From Mycobacterium kansasii ATCC 12478 (GTDB taxonomy: Bacteria; Actinomycetota; Actinomycetes; Mycobacteriales; Mycobacteriaceae): a stretch of DNA of 64,000 nt. Below are positions 49,553-58,957 of the stretch, piece by piece. Both the position numbers and the translations under genes were made by a program. The stretch lies in the NCBI RefSeq assembly GCF_000157895.3, contig NC_022654.1:80952-144951 (forward strand), read 5' to 3'. Under the pieces are notes generated by a model that saw only the letters and a program-made list of their open reading frames with translations, was not told the origin of the DNA and searched no databases. Each line of letters begins with the position of its first letter. Within the stretch, counting starts at the first letter, position 1.

Positions 49553-50599
49553 ATGGCACACGAACTCGACACCACCAACGGGCACGTCTCCTTCGCTAAC
49601 TCCCGCAGCGACCACTGGCACCGCCTCGGTCAAACCGTTGGCCACACCATGACCGCCCGCGAGGCACTGGAAGCCGCGCACATGGCCGGCTGGAACGTCC
49701 GCAAAATGCCGCTGCAGGTTCCCCAGGAACCCGTCATCGACGACACCGGCGTCACCACGCCGGCGCCTCTGGTGGTGCCCGACTTCTATGCGACCGTGCG
49801 CACCAACCCGATCAACGGTCGCCTCGACGTCCTCGGGGTCGTTGGCAGCAAGTACGAGCCCCTCCAAAACGAGGCCTCCTGCGACCTGCTCGACGCCCTC
49901 GTGGACCAAAGCGGAGGCGCCCACTTCGAGACCGCCGGCGCGCTGCGCGGCGGGCGGGAAACCTTCGTCACCATGAAGCTGCCCAGCAGCATGGTCTTCG
50001 ACGGTAAGGACGGCAGCAAAGACCGCACTGACTTCTACCTCGCGGCCTTAAATTCTCACGATGGCAGTGCAGCCTTCCGTTTCCTCCTGTCGCCCATCCG
50101 CATTGTCTGCGCGAACACCCAAAGCGCGGCGATCCGGTCGGCCAAGTCCAGCTTCTCCATCCGCCACACCGGCGGCGCGCGAGCCTCCATCGCCGAGGCC
50201 CGCAACGCCCTCAAGCTCAGTTGGCGTTACATCGAGGCATTCGAAGCCGAGGCAGCTGCGCTCTATGCCGCCCCGATGGACACCGAGGAGATGCGCAGCT
50301 TCGCCAACACGCTGCTCGAGGTCGACTCGGCGGGCACTACCGCCACGCGCCGCCACCGTCGTGAACGCGCCAACAGCATCGTGAAACTGTGGACGTCCTC
50401 TGAGACCATCGCGCCCATCGCCGGCACCCGCTGGGCCGCCTACAACGCGGTCACCGAATACCTGGACCACGTCGTTCCAGTCCGCGGCGCCAAAACCGCC
50501 ACCGACGCCAGCGCCGCGCGCGCGTTGCGCAACATCACCACCGCGGCCAGCGGACAATCGCTGAAAGCTCAAGCGTTCCGGATGCTTCAGACCCTCTAG
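49553..50599 (+). CDS. DUF932-domain protein
   Basis: 348 aa from ATG 49553 with GGAAAGGA upstream. The DUF932 core is clear: HWHRLGQTVGHTMTAREALE, DFYATVRTNPINGRLDVLGV, VGSKYEPLQNEASCDLLDAL, then FRFLLSPIRIVCANTQSAAI and helical SIRHTGGARASIAEARNALK. DUF932 (LGT-type plasmid/phage) proteins occur in leading regions of many conjugative plasmids and in phages, sometimes near recombination genes; activity not settled. It is the last gene of the module array and the nearest of the array to the putative oriT. Confidence 0.85.
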   Translation: MAHELDTTNGHVSFANSRSDHWHRLGQTVGHTMTAREALEAAHMAGWNVRKMPLQVPQEPVIDDTGVTTPAPLVVPDFYATVRTNPINGRLDVLGVVGSKYEPLQNEASCDLLDALVDQSGGAHFETAGALRGGRETFVTMKLPSSMVFDGKDGSKDRTDFYLAALNSHDGSAAFRFLLSPIRIVCANTQSAAIRSAKSSFSIRHTGGARASIAEARNALKLSWRYIEAFEAEAAALYAAPMDTEEMRSFANTLLEVDSAGTTATRRHRRERANSIVKLWTSSETIAPIAGTRWAAYNAVTEYLDHVVPVRGAKTATDASAARALRNITTAASGQSLKAQAFRMLQTL

Positions 50600-50619
50600 C
50601 TGCCCCCGGTGGTCTACCC

Positions 50620-50673
50620 GGGCCCGGCCAGCCCTCTCCCACCACGAGGGGTTGGCCGGGCCCCCTTTTTTCT
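50620..50673 (+). terminator. terminator closing the module array
   Basis: GGGCCCGGCC (50620-50629) pairs with GGCCGGGCCC (50654-50663), then CCTTTTTTC. The ~280 bases that follow (to 50955) hold no gene or module I can support. Confidence 0.8.
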
Positions 50674-50955
50674 TCCCGCATCACGGTTGCTTGCCGCACG
50701 TCGCCACCTGTTCGCCACCGCCGCCACGATTCCCGCCGCCGGACGTGCTCAGCCCGACCCGGGGGGCCTCGAGTCTTGTCCGCGATCCTCGCCGGCACTC
50801 GCCGGCTCGCCGCGCCGCGCCGCCTCGCTGCCGCGCTTCGACTACGCGCCCATCCCCGCGCCCCCCCGGCGCTCTTTCTAGGCCTCGGGCCGCGATCTGG
50901 GTTTCGACGGCCACGCCACCGGCTGCCACGGCCAAATCCGTTGGTGCCCGGCCGC

Positions 50956-51480
50956 TCACCATAGTGTCGGGTCGGTAGAGCCCAGCAGCGCTGCCTCGAC
51001 GGCTTCGGCATCCCATCCGTGGCGCACCGCATCGCGCAGCGCCACCGCGCGCGCTCGCCGCGCCATGACTCCGTGATCGCCCCGGCGCACCAGCACCCGG
51101 CCCCCGCCGCGGCGCGCCCGCGCCATCATCTGCATGTTGTCGCGCTGCGAGCCGCCGATGACATGCAGCAAGCCGAGTTCGTCGGGCAGACTCGCTCGCA
51201 CGCACACCGGATTGTCACAGCCGTGCAGGGCGCGCACCCACGGCTCTAACGCCTTCCCCTCCAGCGAGGCGGCCAGCGCATACCGGTTGGCCCGCACCAT
51301 CATCCGCGCACCACCGCGGTACACCCAAAACCGTCCGTACCCGTCCCCGCCGATCGCCGAACACCAGATCGCGCAATCGTCGGCGCCCGGGCCCCGAACG
51401 ACGTTGTTTTCGAACCGACCTAACTCCTCGGCGTGCACGCGCCGATCCACCACCAGCCGTAGCGGTTCCGAAACCCCCAT
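50956..51480 (-). CDS. HNH endonuclease-like protein
   Basis: 174 aa from ATG 51480. The central part has DDCAIWCSAIGGDGYGRFWV, RANRYALAASLEG, then LHGCDNPVCVRASLP and HVIGGSQRDNMQMMARARRG. The C-D-N-x-x-C-V, H-x-I-G and D-N-M pattern is that of phage and plasmid HNH homing-type nucleases. The Arg-rich C-terminus has an HTH look (ALRDAVRHGWDAEAVEAALL). It may be a free-standing nuclease or a relaxosome helper near oriT. Confidence 0.65.
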   Translation of the reverse strand: MGVSEPLRLVVDRRVHAEELGRFENNVVRGPGADDCAIWCSAIGGDGYGRFWVYRGGARMMVRANRYALAASLEGKALEPWVRALHGCDNPVCVRASLPDELGLLHVIGGSQRDNMQMMARARRGGGRVLVRRGDHGVMARRARAVALRDAVRHGWDAEAVEAALLGSTDPTLW

Positions 51481-51568
51481 ACTCCCGATGCTTTCGGTTC
51501 CCTTGCGGCCCTGCGCCGCCCGTCGCCGTCATCATCCCCGCCGGCACTGACAACCTTGCGAGGCCCGG

Positions 51569-52048
51569 CTACGCGTGCGCCGGTATCGGCTCCGCTGTCA
51601 ACGCATCCGCTGGTGGGCTCTGTGCGTCATCGCCTTTGCCGCCCACGCGTTCTGGTGTGACCGCCGGCGCCGGTGTAACCGCGCCCGCTACCGGTTCCGC
51701 GGCCTGCTCGCTGGATTCGGTTTCACGAATCAAGTCGCGCACCGCTTTTTCGCTGAGCCCGGCCATGCGGCCGATCTCACGTAGCGTTTCCCCGCGGTCA
51801 CGCATCGCGCGCAGCGCCGCGCCTGCCTTGACCCGTTGGTTGGCGCGCCGCTGTGCGGCCTGCTGCGCCAGCGCCTGCTGGCGCTCGGCCAGCCACGCAT
51901 CGACCGCTTCGGCGCGGTCGCGCGCATCGAAGAACGTCGCTAAGTCCTCGACGTTGGCCTTCGTGCGTCGGATCACTTCGTCTTGCGCCGCTGTTGCCGC
52001 TTCCCGCGCCGCGCGCCGGGCTTGCTTGCTCACCGCCTTGTTTCCCAT
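51569..52048 (-). CDS. HTH relaxosome-accessory-like protein
   Basis: 159 aa from ATG 52048, divergent from the relaxase. A basic, helical N-terminus (SKQARRAAREAATAAQDEVI) and coiled middle lead into a clear helix-turn-helix (ETLREIGRMAGLSEKAVRDL, residues ~107-127) and a Pro/Ala tail. Small DNA-binding proteins divergently placed beside a MobF relaxase commonly bind oriT and regulate transfer. The palindromes in the intergenic region are likely its targets. Confidence 0.6.
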   Translation of the reverse strand: MGNKAVSKQARRAAREAATAAQDEVIRRTKANVEDLATFFDARDRAEAVDAWLAERQQALAQQAAQRRANQRVKAGAALRAMRDRGETLREIGRMAGLSEKAVRDLIRETESSEQAAEPVAGAVTPAPAVTPERVGGKGDDAQSPPADALTAEPIPAHA

Positions 52049-52269
52049 GTCTCACACCGTAAAGCCCGCAAAACCCTTACGCCGCACCCGAACCCAAAAA
52101 TCTCACCACCGCCACCACCTGCTATGCCCGGACCCGACCCCTCGCCACACCATCCCACCGCCACTTAGGGTACCCTAACTTCACCCGCCTCCAGCACATC
52201 ACACCTCTTGCACTCAGGTCACGGTTTGGTAACGGACGCTAGTTAGGTGGCCTAACGAACGCGATATTC
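52049..52269. promoter_or_regulatory. putative oriT and divergent promoter region
   Basis: 221 bp between the HTH gene and the relaxase. It holds the perfect palindrome TTAGGGTACCCTAA (52165-52178) and a related inverted repeat GTTAGG-tgg-CCTAAC (52242-52256), 77 bases apart. It is one of the less GC-rich gaps here. MobF relaxases usually act at an oriT beside their own gene, so this is the best candidate; no nic consensus was identified by eye. Confidence 0.5.
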
Positions 52270-55200
52270 GTGTCGCGCGGGCGTCGCGTAACACTCAAGC
52301 ACATGTCACGGTGGATTGGTGGTGATGCGGCGGTGATGGGCTTACACAAGTTGACCGCTGGCGATGGCTACATGTATCTGATTCGCCAAGTCGCCGCCTC
52401 GGATGCCACCGACCGGGGCCGTCCCAGCCTGGGCGAGTACTACAGCGCCAAAGGCGAATCTCCGGGCACCTGGATGGGCCGCGGGCTGGCCGCACTCGGC
52501 CAGCCCGTCTCCCGCGACCCCGCAGACCCCTTGGTCGCGCAACTGTGGTCGGTGCCGCACGGATCGCAAGTCAGCGAAGACCAAATGAAAGCCCTTTTCG
52601 GTGAAGGACTCCACCCCAACGCCGACCGAATCACCCACCATCTCACCGGATTTGGCCTCGCCCAGGCGGGCAAGATCGCCGCCGTGCGGCTAGGCCGCCC
52701 GTTCGCTACCAACAACACCAAAAACCAGTTCATGACCCGGCTGCGCCAGGCCTACCGCGACTACAACACCACCGTGGGCAACGAGGAGCACGCCAGCCTC
52801 GCCGCCGACATTAAGGCCCGCATCCGCACCGCACTCGCGCGTGAAATGTTCACCGAAACCTACTCTCGCCCACCGGCTGATGAACGAGAACTGTCGGGGT
52901 TTATCGCCAGCAATTCCCGCGCGGCCACCACCGCGGTGGCCGGCTATGACCTCACCTTCACCCCGGTCAAATCCGTCTCGGCGCTGTGGGCGATCGCGCC
53001 GACACCGATCGCCCAAGGGATCGAGGAATGCCACCGCCAGGCCGTGGCCGAAACCCTGGAATTTCTCGAAGACCAAGCAGCCTTTGCGCGCATGGGGGCC
53101 CACGGCGTAGCCCAAGTCAACAGCACCGGATTGATCGTGGCGGCCTTCGATCACCGCGACTCGCGCGCCGGAGATCCCAACCTGCACACCCACGCCGCGG
53201 TCAGCAACAAGGTACAAGTCATTGGCCCCGATGGGGTGCCGCGCTGGCTGGCCTTAGACGGCACCCCACTGCACCACGCCACCGTCGCCGCATCAGAGTT
53301 TTACAACACCCGCATCGAAGCGCTGCTCATCGCAAAGCTCGGTGTGCGTTTCGCCGAAACCCCCGCCAAACGCGGCAAACGCCCGGTGCGCGAAATCGTC
53401 GGCATGGCTACAGCTTTGATCGAGAAATTCTCCTCGCGAAGCGCGGCCATTGACCATCGTGTCGGTGAGCTGGCCAAGCAATTCCAGGTCGACCATGGCC
53501 GTGAACCCACCGTCGTCGAGATGCTCGCGTTGTCTCAACGGGCCACCTTGGAAACCCGCCAAGCCAAGCACGAACCGCGCTCGCTGGGTGAACAGCGCCA
53601 CGTGTGGCGGGTGCAGGCCGTCGAGGTGTTGGGCAGCCAGCGCGCCCTGACCGCCATGGTCGCCGACGTCACGAATCAGGCGGTGTCCCAACGGGTCGAG
53701 ATCACCGACAAATGGGTCCACGAGCACGCCGCCGCCATCATCGCCACCGTCTCAGAATCCCGGGCCACCTGGACGATCAACCACGTCCGCGCCGAAGCCC
53801 AACGCGAGCTGCGCTACGCCAACCACCCCGGCGGCCCCGAACTGGTCAACCGGCTCGTGGCGAGCGCTTTAAGCGAGCACAGTGTCGCCTTGACCACCGA
53901 TGCTGACGCGGAGAAAAACGAGCCCGCCGCCCTGCGCCGCCGCGACGGTTCCAGCGTCTACACCCGCCACGACACCACGGTGTATAGCAGCGCGGACATC
54001 TTGTCGGCGGAGCGGCGGATTTTGGCGGCCGCCGGGCTGCGCGATGGCCGCACCGTCGATGACACCAGCATCGGGTTGGCGCTGCTGGAATACCAAGCCA
54101 ACCAAGACGTCGAGCTCAACGCCGGCCAGGTGGCGCTGGTACGCGAAATGGCGTCTTCGGGGGCCCGCGTCCAGCTCGCCCTAGCCCCGGCCGGCACCGG
54201 GAAAACCACCGCGATGGCCGCACTGGCGGGCGCCTGGCGCAACGCCGGCGGCAACGTGATCGGGCTGGCCCCCACCGCCGGTGCGGCCGAAGTTCTCAAC
54301 ACCGACCTCAACGCTCCCACCGACACCATCGCCAAACTCGTCCAGCTCACCGAAACCCGCGCCGGCGAACCCGCACCCGCCGATGATCCGGCCCGAAAAT
54401 GGTTCACCGCCATCGACTCTGACACCCTGCTGATCATCGACGAGGCCGGTATGGCCTCCACGTTGGATCTCGACATCGTGATCGCCCACGCCCTGGCACG
54501 CGGGGCCAGTGTGCGCCTCATCGGTGATGACCAGCAGCTGGCTTCCATCTCCGCCGGCGGCATCCTGCGTGACCTCGCCGATCGCTACGAGACCGTCACT
54601 CTGAGCACCGTCGTGCGCTTCACTCACCCCGAGACCGGGCAAGCCGAAGCCGCCGCCAGCCTGGCCATCCGCGCCGGCGACCCCGCCGGCATCGGCTTCT
54701 ACATCGATCACCACCGCGTCCATGTCGGCGCCGATGCCACCGCCGCCGACATGGCCTACCGAGCCTGGTCGGCCGACATCGCCGCCGGCCGCGACTCGAT
54801 CCTGTTAGCCCCCACCAACGAGCTCGTCGCCGAACTCAACGAACGCGCCCGCCTCGACCGCTTAGCCCAGACAACCAGCCAACCCACCAGCCCCGCAGAC
54901 GCCACGACCGTCACCCTGGCCGACGGACTGACCGCCTCAGCCGGCGACTGGATCGCCACCCGCAAAAACGCCCGCTGGCTGCGCACCGCACAACGCGGCA
55001 AATGGGTCAAAAACGGGCACCGCTGGATCATCCGCACCGTCCACGAAGACGGCTCGCTGACCGTTGTTCCGTTGCGTGGGCGAGCCACCCCGGTCCGACT
55101 GCCCGCCCGCTATGTGGGCACCCACACCACCTTGGGCTACGCCAGCACCATCAACGCCGCCCAAGGTATGACCGCCGGGCGCCGCGACATCGAAGGCACC

Positions 55201-58161
55201 TGCCACACCGTCCTTTCCGACCGCCTCACCCGCCAACAGCTCTACGTGGCCTTAACCCGCGGCCGCACCGAAAACCACTGCTACGGTTCCACCGCCGAAG
55301 CCGACCCGCACCGCATCCTGGCGCCCAAAGCCACCCACCCCCCCACCGCCGTCGACATTCTTTCCGCGATCCTGGCCCGCGACGGAGCCCAACTATCGGC
55401 CCACAGCGCCGCCGCCGCCCACATCGACCCCTTCAACCGGCTGCACCGCGTCGCCGACATGTACACCGACGCCCTGACCGCCGGCGCCGAACACCACGCC
55501 GGCCCTGCCGTCATGGCCCGCATCGACACCACCGCCGCCGCGCTTCCCCACCAGGTGACCGAAGCCCAAGCATGGCCCGTCCTGCGCCGCCACCTCGCCC
55601 TGCTGGCCATCGAAGGACACGACCCCATCGCCGCCCTACACGACGCCGCGGCCACCCAGCTCGGCGACGCGCACGACCCCGCCGCCGTACTCGACTGGCG
55701 CCTGCCCGCCCCCATCGGCAACACCGCCGCAGACCTCGGCCCGCTGCGCTGGCTACCCGCCATCCCCGACGTCCTGGCCGCCGATCCAACGTGGGCGACC
55801 TGCCTGCAGCAACGCGCTCAACTCGTCGGCGAACTCGCCGAAAACATTCGCACCACCGCCCGCGGCTGGGATGCCGCCACCGCACCGGCATGGGCGCGCC
55901 CCCTGCTCGACGACCACCGCAACCTGCTCGCCGAAATCGCCGTCTTCCGCGCCGCCCACAACGTCGACCCAGCCGACACCCGCATCACCGGACCCCACCA
56001 AAACGCCACCCGCTCAGCCATCGTCCAACAAGCCATCCACACCCGCCTCGACGACGCCCTCACCCGCGCCGGCGCCGACACCACCCGCTGGCGCCAACTC
56101 ACCGCCACCCTCGACCCCCACATCGCCGACGACCCGTTCTGGCCGCGGCTGGCCACCCACCTTGACGGCGCCGCCCGCGCCGGCGCCGACGTCGCCGCCC
56201 TGCTGCACGACGCCGTGGCCCAACATGGGCCCCTGCCCGCCGAAATGCCCGCCGCGGCCCTGTGGTGGCGACTGGCCGGTACGCTGGCACCCCCCTCACT
56301 GGAAGGCACCGACACCAAGCTGCGGCCCGCCTGGACCGCCGACTTGCACCACTTCCTAGGTACCCGCATCGCCGAGGCCGTCATCACCGATCCCGCCTGG
56401 CCCGGGCTGGTCGCCGCGGTCACCGCCGCCGATTGGCCCCCGCACGATCTGCTCGCCGCGGCCGCCGAACACCTCCACGACATCTCGGCCACCCAAACCA
56501 TCCGCCCCGACGAGTACGCCCGCCTGCTCACCTACCGCGTCGAGCTGCTCGCCCACCACGCCGCCACCATCGACTCCGACGTCCCCCACCCCGCCGAACA
56601 AGCCGAAACACCCACCGGCCAACAACAATTCGACCTCAACGAGCACCTCATCAGCGAGGCCGATCTGCACGAGCCCCCGCCCGACCCCTACGACTACCCC
56701 TACGGCTTTGTCGAAGACGACCTCGCCGGCCTCGACATCGCCGACCTGCCCACCACCCGGCCCGCCACACCCGCCCGCGTCGACGACATCGACATCCCCG
56801 GCCTGCGGGCCCACCGTGACGCCGCCCACCAGCACGCACAACAGCTCGCCGACGCCATCCTCACCGGCGGCGGCGGGCCCGCCGAACGCGCAGCCGCCGC
56901 CGAGCTCACCCAACTGCACCAACAGCTCGTCGACCAACGCCCCTACCAGCAGGCCCTAGCCGCCGCGCACACCCGCTGGGTGCACGCCGAAGACACCGCC
57001 GAGCTACACCGCCAACTCCTCACCCAGCTCGAGGCCGCGATCACCGCGGCCACCGAACGCGGCGAACACGACGCCGCCGACCGCTACCAGCAGCACCACA
57101 ACCAAGCCAGCGCACAAACCGAGCGGGTCGACACCGCCGTGCGCACCGCCCGCGCCCGCCTCGATGAGGCCCGCGCCGAACTCATCGCCACCGTCGGCGG
57201 CGCGGCCGGCATCGTCACCGAACAACACCTGCACGACCGGCGCGCCTACGCACTGCGCGCCGACACCGAAACCCTCAATGCCGCCCGCCGCCAGGCCCGC
57301 GCCCTCGACGACCAACTCGCCCGCGCCGAAGCCGCCGCGGCCCGTGCCCTGGCCCAAACCCCCGCCCACACCTACGATCTGGGCGCCGACCTAGACCAAC
57401 TCCACGCCGAAGTCGACTTCCTTGCCGCCGCCAGCGCGGCCAGCCCCGCCGCGATGTACAGCCCCCCGCCGGCAGCCCTTGAAGCCCTCGACGATAAGCA
57501 CCGTCGCGCAGTCACCGCCATCACCACCAACATCCACAGCGTCCAACTGCTCCACGTGCACCCGGGCGCCGACAAAACCGCCGCACTGGCCGCCCTGGCC
57601 GCCACCGCCCACCACCACAACAAGCCCGCCATCGCAGTGACCGACACCGAGTCCGCCGAGCGCACCTACGCCGACGCGACCACCACCATCGACGCCTACC
57701 GCGACGATGTCACCAGCAAGCACCGCACCTTACCGCTGGGCAGCCTGCTCATCGTCGACGACGACCATGCCCTCACCGCCGATCAGCTGCGCTGGCTCGC
57801 CCACAGCGCCGCCGCCACCAACACCAAACTCCTGCTCATCGCCACCCCCGGCGAACAGCAACCCGACCACACGCTGCTCACCGTCTTGGCCAACGACCTG
57901 CCGCACGCCCAGCAACTCGGCGTCCCCGACCCCGAGTATCGCCAGACCCGCACCGCCATCGACCGCGCCGCCCACCACGTGGCCGCCACCAACACGCCCA
58001 GCACCGAGCGCAGCCGCGCCGAGCAACTGTTGCGCCAACGCGACCAGGTTCTCGGCCAGCTGGCCGACATCGCCACCAGCACAGCACGATTGGATGCCAT
58101 CGCTGCCCGCGACCGCGCACGCGGCCGCGACCAAGACCGCGGCAACGGCCTCGAACTCTAA
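52270..58161 (+). CDS. MobF (TrwC/TraA-type) conjugative relaxase-helicase
   Basis: 1963 aa. The start is uncertain: GTG 52270 is the longest; ATG 52303 or 52336 (MGLHKLTAGDGYMYL) are plausible, the last matching the family N-terminus. The relaxase domain has Tyr34/Tyr36 (GDGYMY), Asp in GYDLTFTPVKSVSALW and the HUH-type metal site His295, His306, His308 (FDHRDSRAGDPNLHTHAAVS). A RecD2/TraI-like helicase follows with Walker A APAGTGKTTAMAALAG (~54190), Walker B LLIIDEAGMAS and the final motif QLYVALTRGRTENH. After long helical regions, the C-terminus has a second, degenerate P-loop domain (HPGADKTAALAAL, GSLLIVDDDHAL). It nicks oriT, pilots and unwinds the strand. Confidence 0.9.
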   Translation: MSRGRRVTLKHMSRWIGGDAAVMGLHKLTAGDGYMYLIRQVAASDATDRGRPSLGEYYSAKGESPGTWMGRGLAALGQPVSRDPADPLVAQLWSVPHGSQVSEDQMKALFGEGLHPNADRITHHLTGFGLAQAGKIAAVRLGRPFATNNTKNQFMTRLRQAYRDYNTTVGNEEHASLAADIKARIRTALAREMFTETYSRPPADERELSGFIASNSRAATTAVAGYDLTFTPVKSVSALWAIAPTPIAQGIEECHRQAVAETLEFLEDQAAFARMGAHGVAQVNSTGLIVAAFDHRDSRAGDPNLHTHAAVSNKVQVIGPDGVPRWLALDGTPLHHATVAASEFYNTRIEALLIAKLGVRFAETPAKRGKRPVREIVGMATALIEKFSSRSAAIDHRVGELAKQFQVDHGREPTVVEMLALSQRATLETRQAKHEPRSLGEQRHVWRVQAVEVLGSQRALTAMVADVTNQAVSQRVEITDKWVHEHAAAIIATVSESRATWTINHVRAEAQRELRYANHPGGPELVNRLVASALSEHSVALTTDADAEKNEPAALRRRDGSSVYTRHDTTVYSSADILSAERRILAAAGLRDGRTVDDTSIGLALLEYQANQDVELNAGQVALVREMASSGARVQLALAPAGTGKTTAMAALAGAWRNAGGNVIGLAPTAGAAEVLNTDLNAPTDTIAKLVQLTETRAGEPAPADDPARKWFTAIDSDTLLIIDEAGMASTLDLDIVIAHALARGASVRLIGDDQQLASISAGGILRDLADRYETVTLSTVVRFTHPETGQAEAAASLAIRAGDPAGIGFYIDHHRVHVGADATAADMAYRAWSADIAAGRDSILLAPTNELVAELNERARLDRLAQTTSQPTSPADATTVTLADGLTASAGDWIATRKNARWLRTAQRGKWVKNGHRWIIRTVHEDGSLTVVPLRGRATPVRLPARYVGTHTTLGYASTINAAQGMTAGRRDIEGTCHTVLSDRLTRQQLYVALTRGRTENHCYGSTAEADPHRILAPKATHPPTAVDILSAILARDGAQLSAHSAAAAHIDPFNRLHRVADMYTDALTAGAEHHAGPAVMARIDTTAAALPHQVTEAQAWPVLRRHLALLAIEGHDPIAALHDAAATQLGDAHDPAAVLDWRLPAPIGNTAADLGPLRWLPAIPDVLAADPTWATCLQQRAQLVGELAENIRTTARGWDAATAPAWARPLLDDHRNLLAEIAVFRAAHNVDPADTRITGPHQNATRSAIVQQAIHTRLDDALTRAGADTTRWRQLTATLDPHIADDPFWPRLATHLDGAARAGADVAALLHDAVAQHGPLPAEMPAAALWWRLAGTLAPPSLEGTDTKLRPAWTADLHHFLGTRIAEAVITDPAWPGLVAAVTAADWPPHDLLAAAAEHLHDISATQTIRPDEYARLLTYRVELLAHHAATIDSDVPHPAEQAETPTGQQQFDLNEHLISEADLHEPPPDPYDYPYGFVEDDLAGLDIADLPTTRPATPARVDDIDIPGLRAHRDAAHQHAQQLADAILTGGGGPAERAAAAELTQLHQQLVDQRPYQQALAAAHTRWVHAEDTAELHRQLLTQLEAAITAATERGEHDAADRYQQHHNQASAQTERVDTAVRTARARLDEARAELIATVGGAAGIVTEQHLHDRRAYALRADTETLNAARRQARALDDQLARAEAAAARALAQTPAHTYDLGADLDQLHAEVDFLAAASAASPAAMYSPPPAALEALDDKHRRAVTAITTNIHSVQLLHVHPGADKTAALAALAATAHHHNKPAIAVTDTESAERTYADATTTIDAYRDDVTSKHRTLPLGSLLIVDDDHALTADQLRWLAHSAAATNTKLLLIATPGEQQPDHTLLTVLANDLPHAQQLGVPDPEYRQTRTAIDRAAHHVAATNTPSTERSRAEQLLRQRDQVLGQLADIATSTARLDAIAARDRARGRDQDRGNGLEL

Positions 58162-58244
58162 CCGCCCACCGTGTGGGTGCAGCAGTGTAATTTTTCCCGG
58201 CACGGGCCCAGACCACCGTCTCGCGTCGGGCAGCGCTTTCATCG

Positions 58245-58574
58245 ATGTCCCGCGACAATAACCATGTGGACACCTGGGCCGAAGCCGATTTGGCGTGGAA
58301 GCTGGTCGACGTCACCAGCCCGTCTCTTTCCGCCGCCGAAAGTGCCCAGCTTTACGCCGTGCTCGGTGCAGGTGACTCCTACCGCGCCATTACCACTGTC
58401 TTGCGCGCGCTAGTGCAGCACGCCGTGCCCTTGCCCGCCGACCTCAAAGCTGAACTCACTGACTGCCTTAGCGCCTACCAGCACAGCGTCGCCGCACCGC
58501 ATCTAGATCAGCTGCTGCGTGCCGTCCCACCGGGACCTGACGAAAATTGGTTGAGGCCTGGTCTCTTATGGTGA
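58245..58574 (+). CDS. hypothetical protein after relaxase
   Basis: 109 aa from ATG 58245. Helical (AESAQLYAVLGAGDSYRAIT, TTVLRALVQHAVPLPADLK, HLDQLLRAVPPGPDENW). The last ~12 codons lie inside the left copy of the 79-bp direct repeat, so the natural C-terminus may have been replaced when the toxin-antitoxin segment arrived. Family unknown. Confidence 0.5.
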   Translation: MSRDNNHVDTWAEADLAWKLVDVTSPSLSAAESAQLYAVLGAGDSYRAITTVLRALVQHAVPLPADLKAELTDCLSAYQHSVAAPHLDQLLRAVPPGPDENWLRPGLLW

Positions 58575-58615
58575 CGTCCGATGGCCGAGAACGCGCTGCC
58601 GCGGATTTGGGAACG
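58537..58615. repeat. 79-bp direct repeat, left copy
   Basis: Shares an exact 28-bp start (CTGACGAAAATTGG onward, 58537-58564) and, 64 bases from its beginning, GCGGATTTGGGAACG (58601-58615) with the copy at 59591-59669. The two copies bracket the TacA/TacT genes. Confidence 0.75.
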
Positions 58616-58687
58616 CCGCCGCGCGCCGAACTGCATCGTTCCGCGCTTGCCGACGGTATGTACACCAATTCGGCGTACACTTCTGGT

Positions 58688-58957
58688 GTGGAGACGAAGA
58701 GTGGTCGCTGGCACCTGCGCGTGACCGCGGCGCAAGATGCGGTGGTGCGACGTGTGCTCGACGTCACGGGCGAGTCGCTCAACGACTATGTGGTGCGTCA
58801 CGCCGTTCAGGCCGCCGAGGCCGACCTCGCTGATCGGAGAGTGTTCGTCCTCGATGACGCCGCCTGGACCGATCTTCAGGCGCTGCTCGACCGTCCGCCA
58901 AGCCCCAAGCCCGAGTTGGCGCGCCTGCTGGCGAATCCGTCGATTTTGGAACGGTGA
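58688..58957 (+). CDS. TacA-type antitoxin (DUF1778 RHH)
   Basis: GTG 58688 gives 89 aa: HLRVTAAQDAVVRRVLDVTG and SLNDYVVRHAVQAAEADLAD form a ribbon-helix-helix. FVLDDAAWTDLQALLDRPP is the conserved toxin-contact helix and neck of DUF1778 antitoxins. A GTACACC/GGCGTACA inverted pair just upstream is a likely operator. The stop overlaps the toxin start (GTGA). Confidence 0.85.
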   Translation: METKSGRWHLRVTAAQDAVVRRVLDVTGESLNDYVVRHAVQAAEADLADRRVFVLDDAAWTDLQALLDRPPSPKPELARLLANPSILER

